Positions 17,420 through 26,294 of a stretch of 64,000 nucleotides of DNA are shown in pieces. The notes under the pieces were generated by a model. It saw nothing but the letters and a program-made list of their open reading frames with translations. It made no database searches and had not been told where the DNA came from. Source of the stretch: CADDZO01 sp035294145 (GTDB taxonomy: Bacteria > Chloroflexota > Dormibacteria > Dormibacterales > Dormibacteraceae); the NCBI GenBank assembly GCA_035294145.1, contig DATGLL010000132.1, positions 37,594-101,593 of the forward strand, given 5' to 3'. The number at the start of each line of letters is the position of its first letter. The stretch's first letter is position 1. A program made the position numbers and the translations under genes.

Positions 17420-17917
17420 TCAGGACTGGTTCGCCCTCGGCCTCTGGCGTCCGCGGGGGGGCGGCCCCTGGCCCTGTGAGATCCGACGCTCGAGATCGTC
17501 GATCCGCGCGTTGAGGGCTTCGAGGTCCCGACGAGTAGGGATCGAGAGGCGGTTCAGTGCCCGGTCGACGGCGAGGTCGACCAACTCCTCCAGGTCCAGC
17601 CGGCCCCGCTCCACGGTGCTGGTGACCAGGGCCGCTGGGCCGCTCAAGGTGCGCCGCAGGTGCTCGAGCAGGGCCTGCCCTCGCTCCTGGAGTCGGTCCC
17701 CAGCGTGCTCGGGACGCTCCCGCTTCTCCTCGCTGGTAACGATCTGAGAGAGCACGAGCGAGGTGATGTCTCGCCCGGTGTCGCGCTCGATGACCTGGAT
17801 GTCGTGCCCTTGCTGGACCAGCTTGGAGATCCCCTCCAGCGTGATGTAGCGGCTGGTCTGGGTGTCATACAGCTTGCGGTTGGCGTACTTCTTGATCACA
17901 TATCGCTGCCCGGCCAT
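17420..17917 (-). CDS. PhaR-like polyhydroxyalkanoate-type regulator
   Basis: The N-terminal ~60 residues (RYVIKKYANRKLYDTQTSRY, then ITLEGISKLVQQGHDIQVI) match the PHB/PHA accumulation regulator DNA-binding domain. In characterised PhaR proteins this domain represses phasin and its own gene and binds polymer granules. The rest is helical, with a coiled-coil-like RRDLEALNARIDDLERRI segment and a basic, proline-rich tail. No PHA synthase or phasin gene is in the window, so the target genes are unknown. The ATG is 9 bases downstream of a TATACT box overlapped by a palindrome, suggesting autoregulation. Confidence 0.8.
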   Translation of the reverse strand: MAGQRYVIKKYANRKLYDTQTSRYITLEGISKLVQQGHDIQVIERDTGRDITSLVLSQIVTSEEKRERPEHAGDRLQERGQALLEHLRRTLSGPAALVTSTVERGRLDLEELVDLAVDRALNRLSIPTRRDLEALNARIDDLERRISQGQGPPPRGRQRPRANQS

Positions 17918-17926
17918 GTCGTCCCC

Positions 17927-17932
17927 AGTATA
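17927..17932 (-). promoter_or_regulatory. -10 box TATACT of the PhaR-like gene
   Basis: The hexamer on the minus strand is separated from the ATG at 17917 by 9 bases and partly covered by the palindrome at 17930-17946. Confidence 0.5.
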
Positions 17933-17946
17933 ACGCGTTGCGTTAT
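17930..17946. promoter_or_regulatory. Perfect palindrome ATAACGC-GTT-GCGTTAT, candidate operator
   Basis: Two perfect 7-base arms flank a 3-base centre. The site overlaps the -10 box of the PhaR-like gene and also contains the TAA stop codon of the upstream dehydratase gene. Binding here would block RNA polymerase, which fits autorepression by the adjacent regulator. Confidence 0.55.
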
Positions 17947-18875
17947 AGGGCTGGACGGTGGGCCTCGGTCAGGAGCTGGGCCAGGAGCCTGGGATCGATG
18001 TTGCCACCGCTGATCACGGCCACCGTGGCTGGCCCGGGCGCGAGCTGCTCGAGAGCTGCTACCGGCAGCGCCCCCGCCCCTTCGGCCACCACCTTGGCCT
18101 GGGCGGCGAGCCTGCCCACCGCGGCTCGGAGCCGCGACTCAGGAACGGTGATCCAGCGGTCCACGCAGGCCGTGAGTCGCTGGTGCATGGCCGCGTCGTA
18201 GGGGGCGGTGGTGCCATCCGCGATCGTGTTGGGGACGAGCGTCGGCGGGCTCCCCGCCGCGAAGGTGCGAGGCCACAGGGGGTAGCCATCGGATTGCACC
18301 CCCACCACCTCGACCGAGGGCCGGAGATGCTTGAGGGCGGCCGCCGTTCCCGAGATCAGTCCCCCTCCTCCCACCGCGACCACCACCCGCTCGACCTCGG
18401 GGAGTTGCTCGAGGATCTCAAGCCCGATGCCGCCATGCCCGGCCTGCACCATCGGGTCGGCGAAGGGATGGATGAACGCCTCCGGCTCCCTCTCCCAGGC
18501 CCGGTCGGCCAGCCAGCCAGCGAGGTCCTCGCGTGGCACCAGGAGGGGGATCCCGCCGAGACGTCGCACCCCCTCGATCTTCGGAGGGGGGGCGCTCCGA
18601 GGCATGACGACGCGGCAGGGCACCGCCAGCCGGCGTGCGACATGGGCGCAGGCGAGGGCCGCGTTGCCCGCGCTCACGGTCATGAGGCCGGGCCGTCGCC
18701 GCTCCTCAGGCAGTGCCATGGCGGCGGCGAAGAAGCCACGGACCTTGAAGCTGCCGGTGGGCTGCAGCAACTCCAGCTTGAGCCAGGTGCCGTCGTCCAT
18801 GGGGAGCAAGGGCGTCCGGACGACGAAGGGCTGAGCGCGCTCGGCAGCCCGTCGAATCTCCTCCAATGAGAGCAC
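17943..18875 (-). CDS. Threonine/serine dehydratase (PLP-dependent ammonia-lyase)
   Basis: The 310-residue fold-type II PLP enzyme has the Schiff-base lysine in PTGSFKVRG, the substrate loop SAGNAALACAHVA and the glycine-rich phosphate clamp VAVGGGGLISG. It lacks the C-terminal ACT-like domain of biosynthetic IlvA, so a catabolic threonine/serine ammonia-lyase is more likely, making 2-oxobutyrate or pyruvate. The GTG at 18875 is six bases after a TACCAT box. The open frame continues ~1 kb upstream but only as a shadow of the HD gene. Confidence 0.88.
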   Translation of the reverse strand: MLSLEEIRRAAERAQPFVVRTPLLPMDDGTWLKLELLQPTGSFKVRGFFAAAMALPEERRRPGLMTVSAGNAALACAHVARRLAVPCRVVMPRSAPPPKIEGVRRLGGIPLLVPREDLAGWLADRAWEREPEAFIHPFADPMVQAGHGGIGLEILEQLPEVERVVVAVGGGGLISGTAAALKHLRPSVEVVGVQSDGYPLWPRTFAAGSPPTLVPNTIADGTTAPYDAAMHQRLTACVDRWITVPESRLRAAVGRLAAQAKVVAEGAGALPVAALEQLAPGPATVAVISGGNIDPRLLAQLLTEAHRPAL

Positions 18876-19204
18876 GGTGGGATGGTAGCCGCTGAGCTCC
18901 TCGGCCCATCCCGCTCGTTGCGGCACCATCGGCGGATCGGCCGGGGCGAGGGACGGCCGCCGCCTCCGGTGGAGGCCAGGGCACGGCCAGCTCCGCAGGC
19001 CCCTCAGGGTCACGGCGAGGGCCGCCGGTCCTGAGGCCTCCCCGGTCCGTCGGCTGGAGGAGGCCGGTGAGGACCATGCGCCCACCCTCGTCGATCGGCC
19101 GCGGGGTGGTCCTCCTCGGCAGTCGAGCGCGTCCTCATGCCTTCCGACCCGGTCCTCCACGCGCTGCCGGCGCCCTGGTGCGGCACGAAGTTGCCGGGGG
19201 CGGG
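18876..19204. other. 329-bp gap without a gene
   Basis: Apart from the TACCAT promoter box at its left edge (18882-18887, minus strand), I see no ORF with protein-like composition, no tRNA and no strong hairpin. Confidence 0.4.
18882..18887 (-). promoter_or_regulatory. -10 box TACCAT of the threonine dehydratase gene
   Basis: Only six bases separate this box from the GTG start at 18875, so transcription would begin at the start codon itself (leaderless). Confidence 0.45.
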
Positions 19205-20590
19205 TCAGGTGGCGGCCAGGACCTGACGCGCGGCTCGGATCAGCTCGGCGCGGCCACGATCGTCGCGGGCGAAGATGCGGAAAATCGCCATTCGCACCGG
19301 CAGCCGCCGAAAGAGGTCGAGGACCGAGGCGCGCTCGTAGGTCTGGCTGAGCGGGTCGTAGAACAAGATGCCCTGTTCTTCCATCAAAGGGTTGAAGGCC
19401 CTGGACTCCTGGGCGGCGACGTCCACCTCGAACTCCGCCGAGCGCAGATCCCGCGGCAGGCGCTCCCGGATGCGGCGCGCGAACTCGGCCCTGGTGAGCG
19501 TGAGGGCGCCGCTCGACACTTCCCGTCCCTCCACGTATCCGGAGTACACCAGGTGCCACTTGAGGCGGCGAGCGATCAGGTCCGCCCAGGCCTGGCCGAG
19601 CTCGCGTCGCAGCGGGTCGGCCTCGGCGTGGGCCCAGCGCCCGACCTCGATCATCAGCCACCAGTCGTCCAAGCGCTGATAGGTGGGGAGGTGATCCAGG
19701 GGGTTGCCTCCAAGGAGGACGTCCATGGTGGGGGCGAAGATCTCCCGGAGTTGGAGGTCGATCCGGCGCACGGTGCGATGGAAGTACACCTGGTGGTACA
19801 GGTAGAGCCGGGCGCTGAGGAACATGAACAGCGCCTCGGCGCCATGTAGGTGCAGGGTGAGCCCGTGCTCCGAGATGAAGGAGTAATGGACGATTCGCTG
19901 CACGTCCACCGGTCCCACGGCCACGCCGCACACGTAGGCGTCACGGGGGACGTAGTCCATGTTGTCGGCCGAGAAGGGGCCGACCATCAGCATCCGGAGT
20001 GGGACCAGCCAGCCGGGTGGGTCGAAGCCCTCGAGTTCCGCGCTTGAGATCAGGTAGGCAACCCAGCGAGGGTCGATGCGTTCGCCCGGCTCAAAGTCGG
20101 ACTCCGGGTCGGCGCGCAGCTCCGCGATCAGCGGAGCCAGCTCGTGAAGGATCAGGTGCTGACCGATGACCTCATGGTCCACGTCCCAGCGCGCCAGGTA
20201 GTTCTCGTCGAAGAAGTGACCGAAGGGCCCATGACCGACATCGTGGAGCAGGCCGGCGAGGCGGAGCGTCTCCACCACCACCGCCGACGAGGGGACGTCA
20301 GGGTGCTGTCGCCGAAGGGTCGGGTAGATCCGCTTTGCCCACTCCCCGGCGAGGTGCATCGTCCCCAAGGCGTGCTGGAACCGGGAGTGCTCGGCGGTGG
20401 CGAACACCCACCAGGCGCTCTGCATCTGGTGAATCCGGCGCAGCCGCTGGACCCAGGCGTGGTCGATCAGGTCCTGCTCGGCCGCCGCCCCTGGCACGCC
20501 GCCCGACTTGGTGATCTGCACGTAGCGGTGGATAGGGTCGCTGGACAGGTTGACCCGCCGGTACGCCGGAGGCACCTCAGGCCCGATCAT
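19205..20590 (-). CDS. HD-superfamily phosphohydrolase (COG1078, YdhJ/YwfO type)
   Basis: The ~461-residue protein shows the HD-domain metal signature: HSRFQHALGTMHLA, then GLLHDVGHGPFGH, and the later DNMDYVPRDAY aspartates. This group is related to dGTPases and hydrolyses nucleotides in vitro, but its cellular substrate is not settled. ATG 20590 was chosen because conserved sequence (VNLSSDPIHRYVQI) begins soon after; upstream residues are not protein-like. A CACAAT sequence six bases upstream may be a weak leaderless -10 box. It is divergent from the DUF309 gene. Confidence 0.88.
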   Translation of the reverse strand: MIGPEVPPAYRRVNLSSDPIHRYVQITKSGGVPGAAAEQDLIDHAWVQRLRRIHQMQSAWWVFATAEHSRFQHALGTMHLAGEWAKRIYPTLRRQHPDVPSSAVVVETLRLAGLLHDVGHGPFGHFFDENYLARWDVDHEVIGQHLILHELAPLIAELRADPESDFEPGERIDPRWVAYLISSAELEGFDPPGWLVPLRMLMVGPFSADNMDYVPRDAYVCGVAVGPVDVQRIVHYSFISEHGLTLHLHGAEALFMFLSARLYLYHQVYFHRTVRRIDLQLREIFAPTMDVLLGGNPLDHLPTYQRLDDWWLMIEVGRWAHAEADPLRRELGQAWADLIARRLKWHLVYSGYVEGREVSSGALTLTRAEFARRIRERLPRDLRSAEFEVDVAAQESRAFNPLMEEQGILFYDPLSQTYERASVLDLFRRLPVRMAIFRIFARDDRGRAELIRAARQVLAAT

Positions 20591-20633
20591 GGGAGGATTG
20601 TGGCAAGGGTCGTCTCCCCGAGATCGTTCGGGG

Positions 20634-20639
20634 TAGGCT
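20634..20639 (+). promoter_or_regulatory. -10 box TAGGCT of the DUF309 gene
   Basis: It lies 9 bases upstream of the ATG at 20649, in the 58-bp region shared with the divergent HD phosphohydrolase gene. Confidence 0.45.
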
Positions 20640-20648
20640 CCTCTTGCG

Positions 20649-21023
20649 ATGACCGTGGAACGAGGGGTCGAGCTGTTCAACCAAGGCCGCTACTGGGAGG
20701 CCCACGAGGCCTGGGAGCAGGCCTGGATCCCTGACCGCCACGGCCCTGACCGCGGGTTCTACAAGGGGTTGATCCAGGTGGCCGCGGGCTGCCTGCACCA
20801 TCGTCGGGGTAACCGGCGAGGCGCCCTCAACAAGTGGCGCAGCGGCATCGAGTACCTGCGCCCCTACCTCCCGCGACATGGCGGCCTCGAGCTGCAGCCG
20901 TTGGTGGAGCGGATTGAGGCTTGCCTGGCCACGCTCGAGGCAGGGGCCTGGCCTCTGCCGGCCGAGCTACCCCGCATCGGGATCGCGCCTGACGCGTCCG
21001 CCCGGCCTGGTACAGGCCGCTAG
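20649..21023 (+). CDS. DUF309 family protein
   Basis: The 124-residue helical protein carries the DUF309 signature: GVELFNQGRYWEAHEAWEQAW followed by FYKGLIQVAAGCLHHRRGN. The conserved His/Glu/Trp residues could form a metal or ligand site, but no activity has been assigned to the family. A proline-rich tail follows. It stands alone between divergent and convergent neighbours. Confidence 0.85.
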   Translation: MTVERGVELFNQGRYWEAHEAWEQAWIPDRHGPDRGFYKGLIQVAAGCLHHRRGNRRGALNKWRSGIEYLRPYLPRHGGLELQPLVERIEACLATLEAGAWPLPAELPRIGIAPDASARPGTGR

Positions 21024-21103
21024 CCCAGCCTGGTCGCGCTGGTCCCTCAGGTGCGAGGGAGGCGATGGACCGGCTCCCGCATCCATGGGGCCGACAGATG
21101 CTG

Positions 21104-21874
21104 CTACGCGCTCATCAACCCGAACGTTGCTCCCTGCGGGTCGCTCAGGACGGCGAAACGTCCACCGGGATAGGGGTTGGGCTCCATCACCACCCGGCCG
21201 CCGAGATCCCTCGCCCTGGAGCAGCTCGCGTCGATGTCGTCCGCCAGGAAGTAAACCATCCAGTGCGAGGGCACCTCGGCCGGGACTGAAGACGCCATCG
21301 CCATGCCGCCACACACGCTCCGCCCATCGACCTGGAACTCGACGTACGAGCCTGTGCCATCGTCGAGCAAGGTCTCCCGCTCGTCCCAGCCAAAGACCTC
21401 TCGGTAGAAGCGACGCGCGGCATCGATGTCCCGCGAGTTCAGCTCGCACCAGCCGACCGAGTTAGGCTGACGCATCACCTGAGCGCCTCTCATCATCATC
21501 GGCTGCCAGATCGAGAAAAAGGCACCGCTTGGATCCTGGAAGACGGCCATTCGACCCTGGTCGAAGACGTCGAATGGGGGCGCGATCACCGTGCCCCCGG
21601 CCATGCGCACCCTGTCCGCGATGGTCTCAGCGTTCTCGCTGCCGATGTAGACGTTCCAGGCAGCCGGCTGCTCGGGGTCCTGGCTGGGGCCGATGCCGGC
21701 CACGTCTCGGCGCTCCAGTTGCATGACGGCGTAGCCTCCCGCCGCCGGGTCCGCCACTGGCTCGCCCTCCCAGCCGAAAAGAGCACGGTAGAAGGCTCGT
21801 GACGCCCCGGGATCGTTGGTGGCGAGGTCCACCCAGATCGGGGTAGCAGCCACCGGGCCGCGGTCGTCGGTCAT
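21104..21874 (-). CDS. Two-domain VOC (glyoxalase/bleomycin-resistance fold) protein
   Basis: The 256-residue protein contains two tandem VOC modules: ATPIWVDLATNDPGASRAFY to about residue 120, and SVGWCELNSRDIDAARRFY onward, each ending in an FSIW or FGLM beta strand. VOC proteins bind metals and act as lyases, isomerases, dioxygenases or binding proteins; this two-domain type is common and mostly uncharacterised. ATG 21874 has a perfect AGGAGG at 9-base spacing and is preferred over ATG 21883, which directly abuts that site. Confidence 0.88.
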   Translation of the reverse strand: MTDDRGPVAATPIWVDLATNDPGASRAFYRALFGWEGEPVADPAAGGYAVMQLERRDVAGIGPSQDPEQPAAWNVYIGSENAETIADRVRMAGGTVIAPPFDVFDQGRMAVFQDPSGAFFSIWQPMMMRGAQVMRQPNSVGWCELNSRDIDAARRFYREVFGWDERETLLDDGTGSYVEFQVDGRSVCGGMAMASSVPAEVPSHWMVYFLADDIDASCSRARDLGGRVVMEPNPYPGGRFAVLSDPQGATFGLMSA

Positions 21875-22189
21875 GGCTTCCATCCTCCTAACACGTCCGA
21901 CGTGCACAGCGGCCACCCACGGCTCGCCCTGCATGGGCACCTTACCATGCGGACAGCCAGTGACCGTGCCCGCCAGGATCGATCGGGCCAAAGGCGCGTG
22001 CCGGCGGAGGGCTGGGAGCCACGACCGGCGCGGCAGGCCTCGGTCGCCCCCCGTCGGGGAGGTCTCGACCGGGCTTCGGCCTTCGGATGGTGCGCATCGA
22101 TGCCCGGGCACGGTGGCCCTCCTCCCCCGGCGGCGAGCCGACCGTGTCGTGTTCCCCCACCTGGCCCGGCCCGCCGACGAGGAGGACGA
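21875..22189. other. 315-bp gap without a gene
   Basis: It contains the AGGAGG ribosome site of the VOC gene and presumably its promoter. I see no convincing coding frame or structured RNA. Confidence 0.35.
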
Positions 22190-23182
22190 TCAGGTGTAAG
22201 GCGGGAAGCGACGGCCGGCGCCCTGCTCGATGAGGCCACCGTAGCCCAGGCGAGCCAGGTCCAATTCGTCCGCCTCCCCATAGGCGAAGACGAAGGGGAG
22301 GACCAGATCCAGGGCGGTGTTCTTGCCGAAGCCGGCGCAAGAGGCGACCCCAAGCACCACCGCTCGTCCCAACCGACCCAGCCAGAGCATGCTCCCGGGG
22401 TGGGCTGGAGCGCCCTGGCGGAGCAGCTCGCCACCGACGGCCTCGAGCTCGGCGTAGGCAGCGTCCAAGGGGTCGATCGAGGACGCGCCGGCGAACAGGA
22501 CCAACTCGGCCTCGTCCCGACGGACCTGCTCATAGGCCTCGCGCACCGCTGGTCCACTGCGCGCCACCTCGCGCACGGCCAGGAGCTGGGCCCCATACCA
22601 GCCGAGCTTGCGGGTCACGGCCTGGGTGAAGAGCTCCCGGGCCTTGGGCTTGAGTCGCTCGGTGACCACGACCAGGGTCTTGAGCGGCCGGAAGGCATCC
22701 ACCCGCACCACCGGCCGGGAGGCGGCCGCTGCTCGCTCCGCCTCCCGGATCAGGAATCCAGGCACGGCCACCGGCGTCACCTTGGCCCCGGCGACCTCCT
22801 CTCCCTCATCGACCGCCTGGCCGTCCACGAGGGTGAACACCCCAACCGCGGGCAGGTGGTTGAGCCGATCGACCGCCTCGCGGTCGACCCGCACCAGACC
22901 GCGGCGAGTGGCCACCAGGCGTACCTGGCTCTGAACCGGCTCGCTAACCCGTGTCCCTGGCCCCGCGACCGCCGCGCCCAAGCGCCGTGCCGCCTCGTCC
23001 TCGTGGACGTCACCCTCCTCCAGCTCGACCACGTGCACCTCGGGCAGCGCCCGCAGGGCGTTGAGATGCTCCGGGCTGAGGATGGTGCCCTTTCGCAGCC
23101 TTGGGCCCACGTCGTGGGTCAGCACCCGGCCGACGACGGCCTCGGGGGCGAGGTCGGCCGCCGAGAGGCGAAGGATCTTCAT
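22190..23182 (-). CDS. MoeA/MoaB-like molybdopterin-binding domain protein
   Basis: The 330-residue protein resembles the molybdopterin-binding proteins found with molybdenum hydroxylase genes. The C-terminal half has the MoCF-type strand LVLFAGASSIDPLDAA, the GGELLRQGAPAHPGSMLWLGRL segment and a VVLGVASCAGFGKN loop. Its N-terminal part (VGRVLTHDVGPRLRKGTIL) is like the beta domain of MoeA. It probably handles molybdopterin or an adenylated form; no molybdoenzyme gene is adjacent. ATG 23182 is preceded by AGGTGAG. Confidence 0.8.
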   Translation of the reverse strand: MKILRLSAADLAPEAVVGRVLTHDVGPRLRKGTILSPEHLNALRALPEVHVVELEEGDVHEDEAARRLGAAVAGPGTRVSEPVQSQVRLVATRRGLVRVDREAVDRLNHLPAVGVFTLVDGQAVDEGEEVAGAKVTPVAVPGFLIREAERAAAASRPVVRVDAFRPLKTLVVVTERLKPKARELFTQAVTRKLGWYGAQLLAVREVARSGPAVREAYEQVRRDEAELVLFAGASSIDPLDAAYAELEAVGGELLRQGAPAHPGSMLWLGRLGRAVVLGVASCAGFGKNTALDLVLPFVFAYGEADELDLARLGYGGLIEQGAGRRFPPYT

Positions 23183-23275
23183 CTCACGCTCACCTGAAGG
23201 TTCGGTCGATACCGTTGCTCCATAGCCTCGGCCCGGTGTGAGATCACGCCCTGCCGCCGGTTCGTTTCATCCCTG

Positions 23276-24463
23276 TCATCCCTGCGGGCAGGCGCGCAGG
23301 ACGCGGTCGTCATCGGGGGCCGGGTTGCCCCGACCATCTCGGTTGCTGGTCAGCACATAGAGGCAATGATCCGGGCCAGCCACCACGTCCCGCAGGCGCC
23401 CGTACCCTGTGAGCACCGTCTCTTGGGCGAGGACGCGACTGGGCTGGGTGGGGTCGATGACGAAGCGAAGCAACTCCTGGCCGGCGAGAGCGGCGACGAT
23501 CAGCGTCGGCTGCTGATCAGGGTGGGGGCGGTAGAACGTCATGCCGGACGGGGCCCAGGTGAGGTCGTCGCTCTCGGCCACCGGAGGGACCCGTGGGGGC
23601 GGATTGCCGTAGTCCTGGGGGCGGCCCGCCGGCGCCAAGCCAGCCCAGACCGGCCAACCGTAGAAGGCCCCCGGCTGGATCAGGTCGATCTCGTCGTGGT
23701 GGAAGAGGCCGAACTCCCCAGTGGGGCCGTTGACGCTGGCATAGAGCCGTCCCTGGTCGTCCCAGGCCAGGCCCTCCGGGTTTCGCAGCCCCCAGGCGTA
23801 GACCGGGGAGCCTGGGAAGGGATTGCCGGGCGGTATCGAGCCGTCGTCGCGAAGTCGCAGGATCTTGCCGTTCAGGGAGTGCAGGTCGGCAGCCCGCCCG
23901 GGCACCTGAGCGTCACCGACGGTGACGTAGAGCAGCCCGTCGGGCCCGAACGCGATGCGACCTCCGAAGTGACAGCAGCGACCGCCGGGGATGCCGTCCA
24001 GGATCACGTGTTCGTCGGTGAGCCGCCCATCCGCGTAGGTAAAGCGGGACACTCGGCTCACGGTCCCCGAAGCTCCGCGGTAGGTGTAGAAGAGGTACAC
24101 GAAGGGGGGCTTGGGGAAGCCAGGGTGGATGGCGAGCCCTAACAGGCCACTCTCGACCCCTGGCGCCTGGACCACGTTCAGCGTGAGGGCGGGTTGAGGC
24201 TCGAGATGGCCGTTTCGGACCACCCGGACCTGTCCTGTCCGCTCGGTGATCAGCATCGTGCCGTCGGGAAGGATGGCCAGCTCCCAGGGGACGGTCAATC
24301 CCCTCACCACGGTCTGGACCGTGAGCCGGAGCGGCCCCGGAACCCCCGGCGTGGGGCTGGGCGTTGGCGGGGCCGAGGATGAGGGGCGGACGACGGAGGG
24401 CGTCCTCGCCTGGCCGCAGGCCGCCAGGAGGAGCAGCGCCAACGCCGCGGCCATGCGCCTCAT
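23276..24463 (-). CDS. PQQ-type glucose/sorbosone dehydrogenase-family lipoprotein
   Basis: A short basic N-terminus and hydrophobic run end in a lipobox LLAAC, so the mature ~380-residue protein should be lipid-anchored outside the membrane. A Ser/Pro/Thr-rich linker follows, then a six-bladed propeller of the GSDH family (LTVPWELAILPDG, GLLGLAIHPGF, AWGLRNPEGLAWD). Family members oxidise aldose sugars with PQQ or act on unknown substrates. GGGAGG precedes both ATG 24463 and ATG 24454; the former gives a positively charged signal peptide. Confidence 0.87.
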   Translation of the reverse strand: MRRMAAALALLLLAACGQARTPSVVRPSSSAPPTPSPTPGVPGPLRLTVQTVVRGLTVPWELAILPDGTMLITERTGQVRVVRNGHLEPQPALTLNVVQAPGVESGLLGLAIHPGFPKPPFVYLFYTYRGASGTVSRVSRFTYADGRLTDEHVILDGIPGGRCCHFGGRIAFGPDGLLYVTVGDAQVPGRAADLHSLNGKILRLRDDGSIPPGNPFPGSPVYAWGLRNPEGLAWDDQGRLYASVNGPTGEFGLFHHDEIDLIQPGAFYGWPVWAGLAPAGRPQDYGNPPPRVPPVAESDDLTWAPSGMTFYRPHPDQQPTLIVAALAGQELLRFVIDPTQPSRVLAQETVLTGYGRLRDVVAGPDHCLYVLTSNRDGRGNPAPDDDRVLRACPQG

Positions 24464-24492
24464 CCTCCCAATCCTAGGCGGAGCCCCGATCC

Positions 24493-25164
24493 TTAGCCGT
24501 GCGAGGGAGCCTTGCCCGTACGGTAGATCGTCGCCACCGAGGCGGCCTCCGGCAGCCCACAGGCGAGGACCTCCGCCGCCGCCCGCTCGGTGTCGTAGGC
24601 AACGCGCCGCGTGTGCGCCTCTCCGTCCTCGATCAAGAGGTAGGCGGCGCGGGCGTCCCCGTCCAGGGGCAGGCCGACGCTGCCACTGTTGGCAACCGTC
24701 AGGTCGCCGATGCGTCGGACGAAGGCTCTGTGGATGTGGGCATAGACCGCGATGTGGGTGCCCAGAGGGGCGAAGGTGGCTCGCAGCTCGGCGTCGCCGG
24801 CCTCGGGGAACACGGCCCGCCATACGTCGCCGGGAGCGGCGTGCACCAAGGCCACCTGATCGTCGTGCCGCCACTCCAAGGGCAGCTGCTGAAGCCAGGC
24901 CACCCGCTCGTCGCCGATCCGCTCACGGGCCCAGGCCACCCGTCGCTCGATGCTGTGGCTCTCCATGGCCTGGTCCATGTTCCCCATCACCCCGGGCCAG
25001 CCCAGCTCCCGTACCCGATCGATGCACTCAGCTGGTCGAGGTCCGTTGAAGGCCAGGTCGCCGCCGTGGACCACCAGGTCTGGAGCCACGCGTTCCAGGT
25101 CGGCGATCACCGCCTCCAGGGCCTGGAGGTTGCCATGGATGTCGGAGACGATCGCAAGCCTCAC
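24493..25164 (-). CDS. Calcineurin-like metallophosphoesterase
   Basis: The 223-residue protein has the dimetal phosphoesterase motifs in order: VSDIHGNLQA, VVHGGDLAF, VMGNMD, LVHAAPGD and YAHIHRAF. This is the YfcE/Ap4A-phosphatase-like subgroup; the substrate is unknown. The start is GTG 25164 with a TAGCCT box six bases upstream, suggesting a leaderless mRNA. It is 29 bp upstream of the sugar dehydrogenase gene on the same strand. Confidence 0.87.
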   Translation of the reverse strand: MRLAIVSDIHGNLQALEAVIADLERVAPDLVVHGGDLAFNGPRPAECIDRVRELGWPGVMGNMDQAMESHSIERRVAWARERIGDERVAWLQQLPLEWRHDDQVALVHAAPGDVWRAVFPEAGDAELRATFAPLGTHIAVYAHIHRAFVRRIGDLTVANSGSVGLPLDGDARAAYLLIEDGEAHTRRVAYDTERAAAEVLACGLPEAASVATIYRTGKAPSHG

Positions 25165-25170
25165 ATCCTC

Positions 25171-25176
25171 AGGCTA
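25171..25176 (-). promoter_or_regulatory. -10 box TAGCCT of the metallophosphoesterase gene
   Basis: Six bases separate the box from GTG 25164. The intervening GAGG could instead act as a weak ribosome site. Confidence 0.4.
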
Positions 25177-25307
25177 AGCGTTCTGCCCCGGGTTGTTCCC
25201 GGCCACGGTCGAGAAGCGAGCGGTGGGGGCCCGAGCTTGCCCATCGCCCTTGCTATGCGCCTACACTTCGCGTCCTGAGCCATGGGCGAGCACCTGGAAG
25301 GTGTCAA

Positions 25308-26237
25308 ATGCGGGTCCTTCTGACCGGCGGCGCCGGCTTCATCGGCTCCCACATCGCCGATGCCTTGGTCGAGCGCGGCGACGAGGTCGTCGTCATCGAT
25401 GACCTCTCCACCGGCTGCCGGGAGAACCTGAACCCGGGCGTGCGCTTCCACCAGATGGACGTACGTTCGCCCGAGGCGGCTCGCCTGGTCCACGAGCTTC
25501 GGCCGGACATCGTCTGCCACCACGCGGCCCAGGTCAGCGTCAGCCGATCGGTTCGCGAGCCTCGGCTCGACGCCGAGGTGAACCTCATGGCTGCCCTGGG
25601 GCTGCTGGAGGCGACGCGCCATGTGGGTGCTCGTTTCGTCTTCGCCTCCACCGGGGGGGCTCTCTACGGGGACGCGGCTGTGCTCCCCACCCCGGAGAGC
25701 TACCCAGCCTGGCCGATCTCGCCCTACGGCGTCTCCAAGCTCGCCTTCGAACACTACCTGCACTGCTACGCCGTTCAGCACGAGATCTCGTACGTGGCCC
25801 TGCGCTATGCCAACGTCTATGGGCCCAGGCAGAGCCCGCATGGGGAGGCGGGGGTCGTCGCCATCTTCTGCCAGCGCCTGCTCGCCGGTGAACGGCCGGT
25901 CATCCACGGCGACGGTCGTCAGACCCGAGATTACGTCTACATCTCCGACGTGGTGCGGGCGAACCTGGCCGCGATGGACGCCACCGTCAGCGGGCATTTC
26001 AATGTCGGTACCGGACGGCAGGTCGACGTCAACCACCTCTTCCAGCTGATCGCCGAGCGGGTCGGGACTGGGATCGAGGCCGTGCATGGGCCGCCGCGAC
26101 CTGGAGATCAGCGCACCTCGGCACTGGACCCTAGCCTGATCGCCGAACGTCTCGGGTGGCGGCCGCAGGTCGGCTTGGAGCAGGGGCTGGAAGAGACGGT
26201 GGCCTGGTTCCGGGCCCGGGTTGTGGCTGCGAGGTGA
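25308..26237 (+). CDS. NAD-dependent sugar-nucleotide epimerase/dehydratase
   Basis: The 309-residue short-chain dehydrogenase has the NAD loop TGGAGFIGSH at 6-15, the SDR catalytic YxxxK in SPYGVSKLAFEHY and the family segment ALRYANVYGPRQ. It most resembles UDP-glucose 4-epimerase, but dTDP-glucose dehydratase-like alternatives cannot be excluded. The serine/threonine before Tyr is in FASTGGALYG. GGAAGGTG precedes the ATG, and a TACACT box (25262-25267) may drive it. No other polysaccharide genes are adjacent. Confidence 0.92.
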   Translation: MRVLLTGGAGFIGSHIADALVERGDEVVVIDDLSTGCRENLNPGVRFHQMDVRSPEAARLVHELRPDIVCHHAAQVSVSRSVREPRLDAEVNLMAALGLLEATRHVGARFVFASTGGALYGDAAVLPTPESYPAWPISPYGVSKLAFEHYLHCYAVQHEISYVALRYANVYGPRQSPHGEAGVVAIFCQRLLAGERPVIHGDGRQTRDYVYISDVVRANLAAMDATVSGHFNVGTGRQVDVNHLFQLIAERVGTGIEAVHGPPRPGDQRTSALDPSLIAERLGWRPQVGLEQGLEETVAWFRARVVAAR

Positions 26238-26294
26238 GGGTTCGGCGAGAGCCAGGCTGAGAGCTGCTCAGCCTGGATCAGCGGAGGCGCAGCC

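Noticed and set aside
17943..19931. Full 662-residue frame as one long dehydratase
   Set aside because: The extra 350 residues overlap the HD phosphohydrolase gene antisense and are Arg/Pro-rich; conserved sequence begins after GTG 18875.
23183..23275. Molybdenum-cofactor riboswitch upstream of the molybdopterin-binding gene
   Set aside because: The 93-bp gap is too short and shows no convincing multi-stem arrangement.
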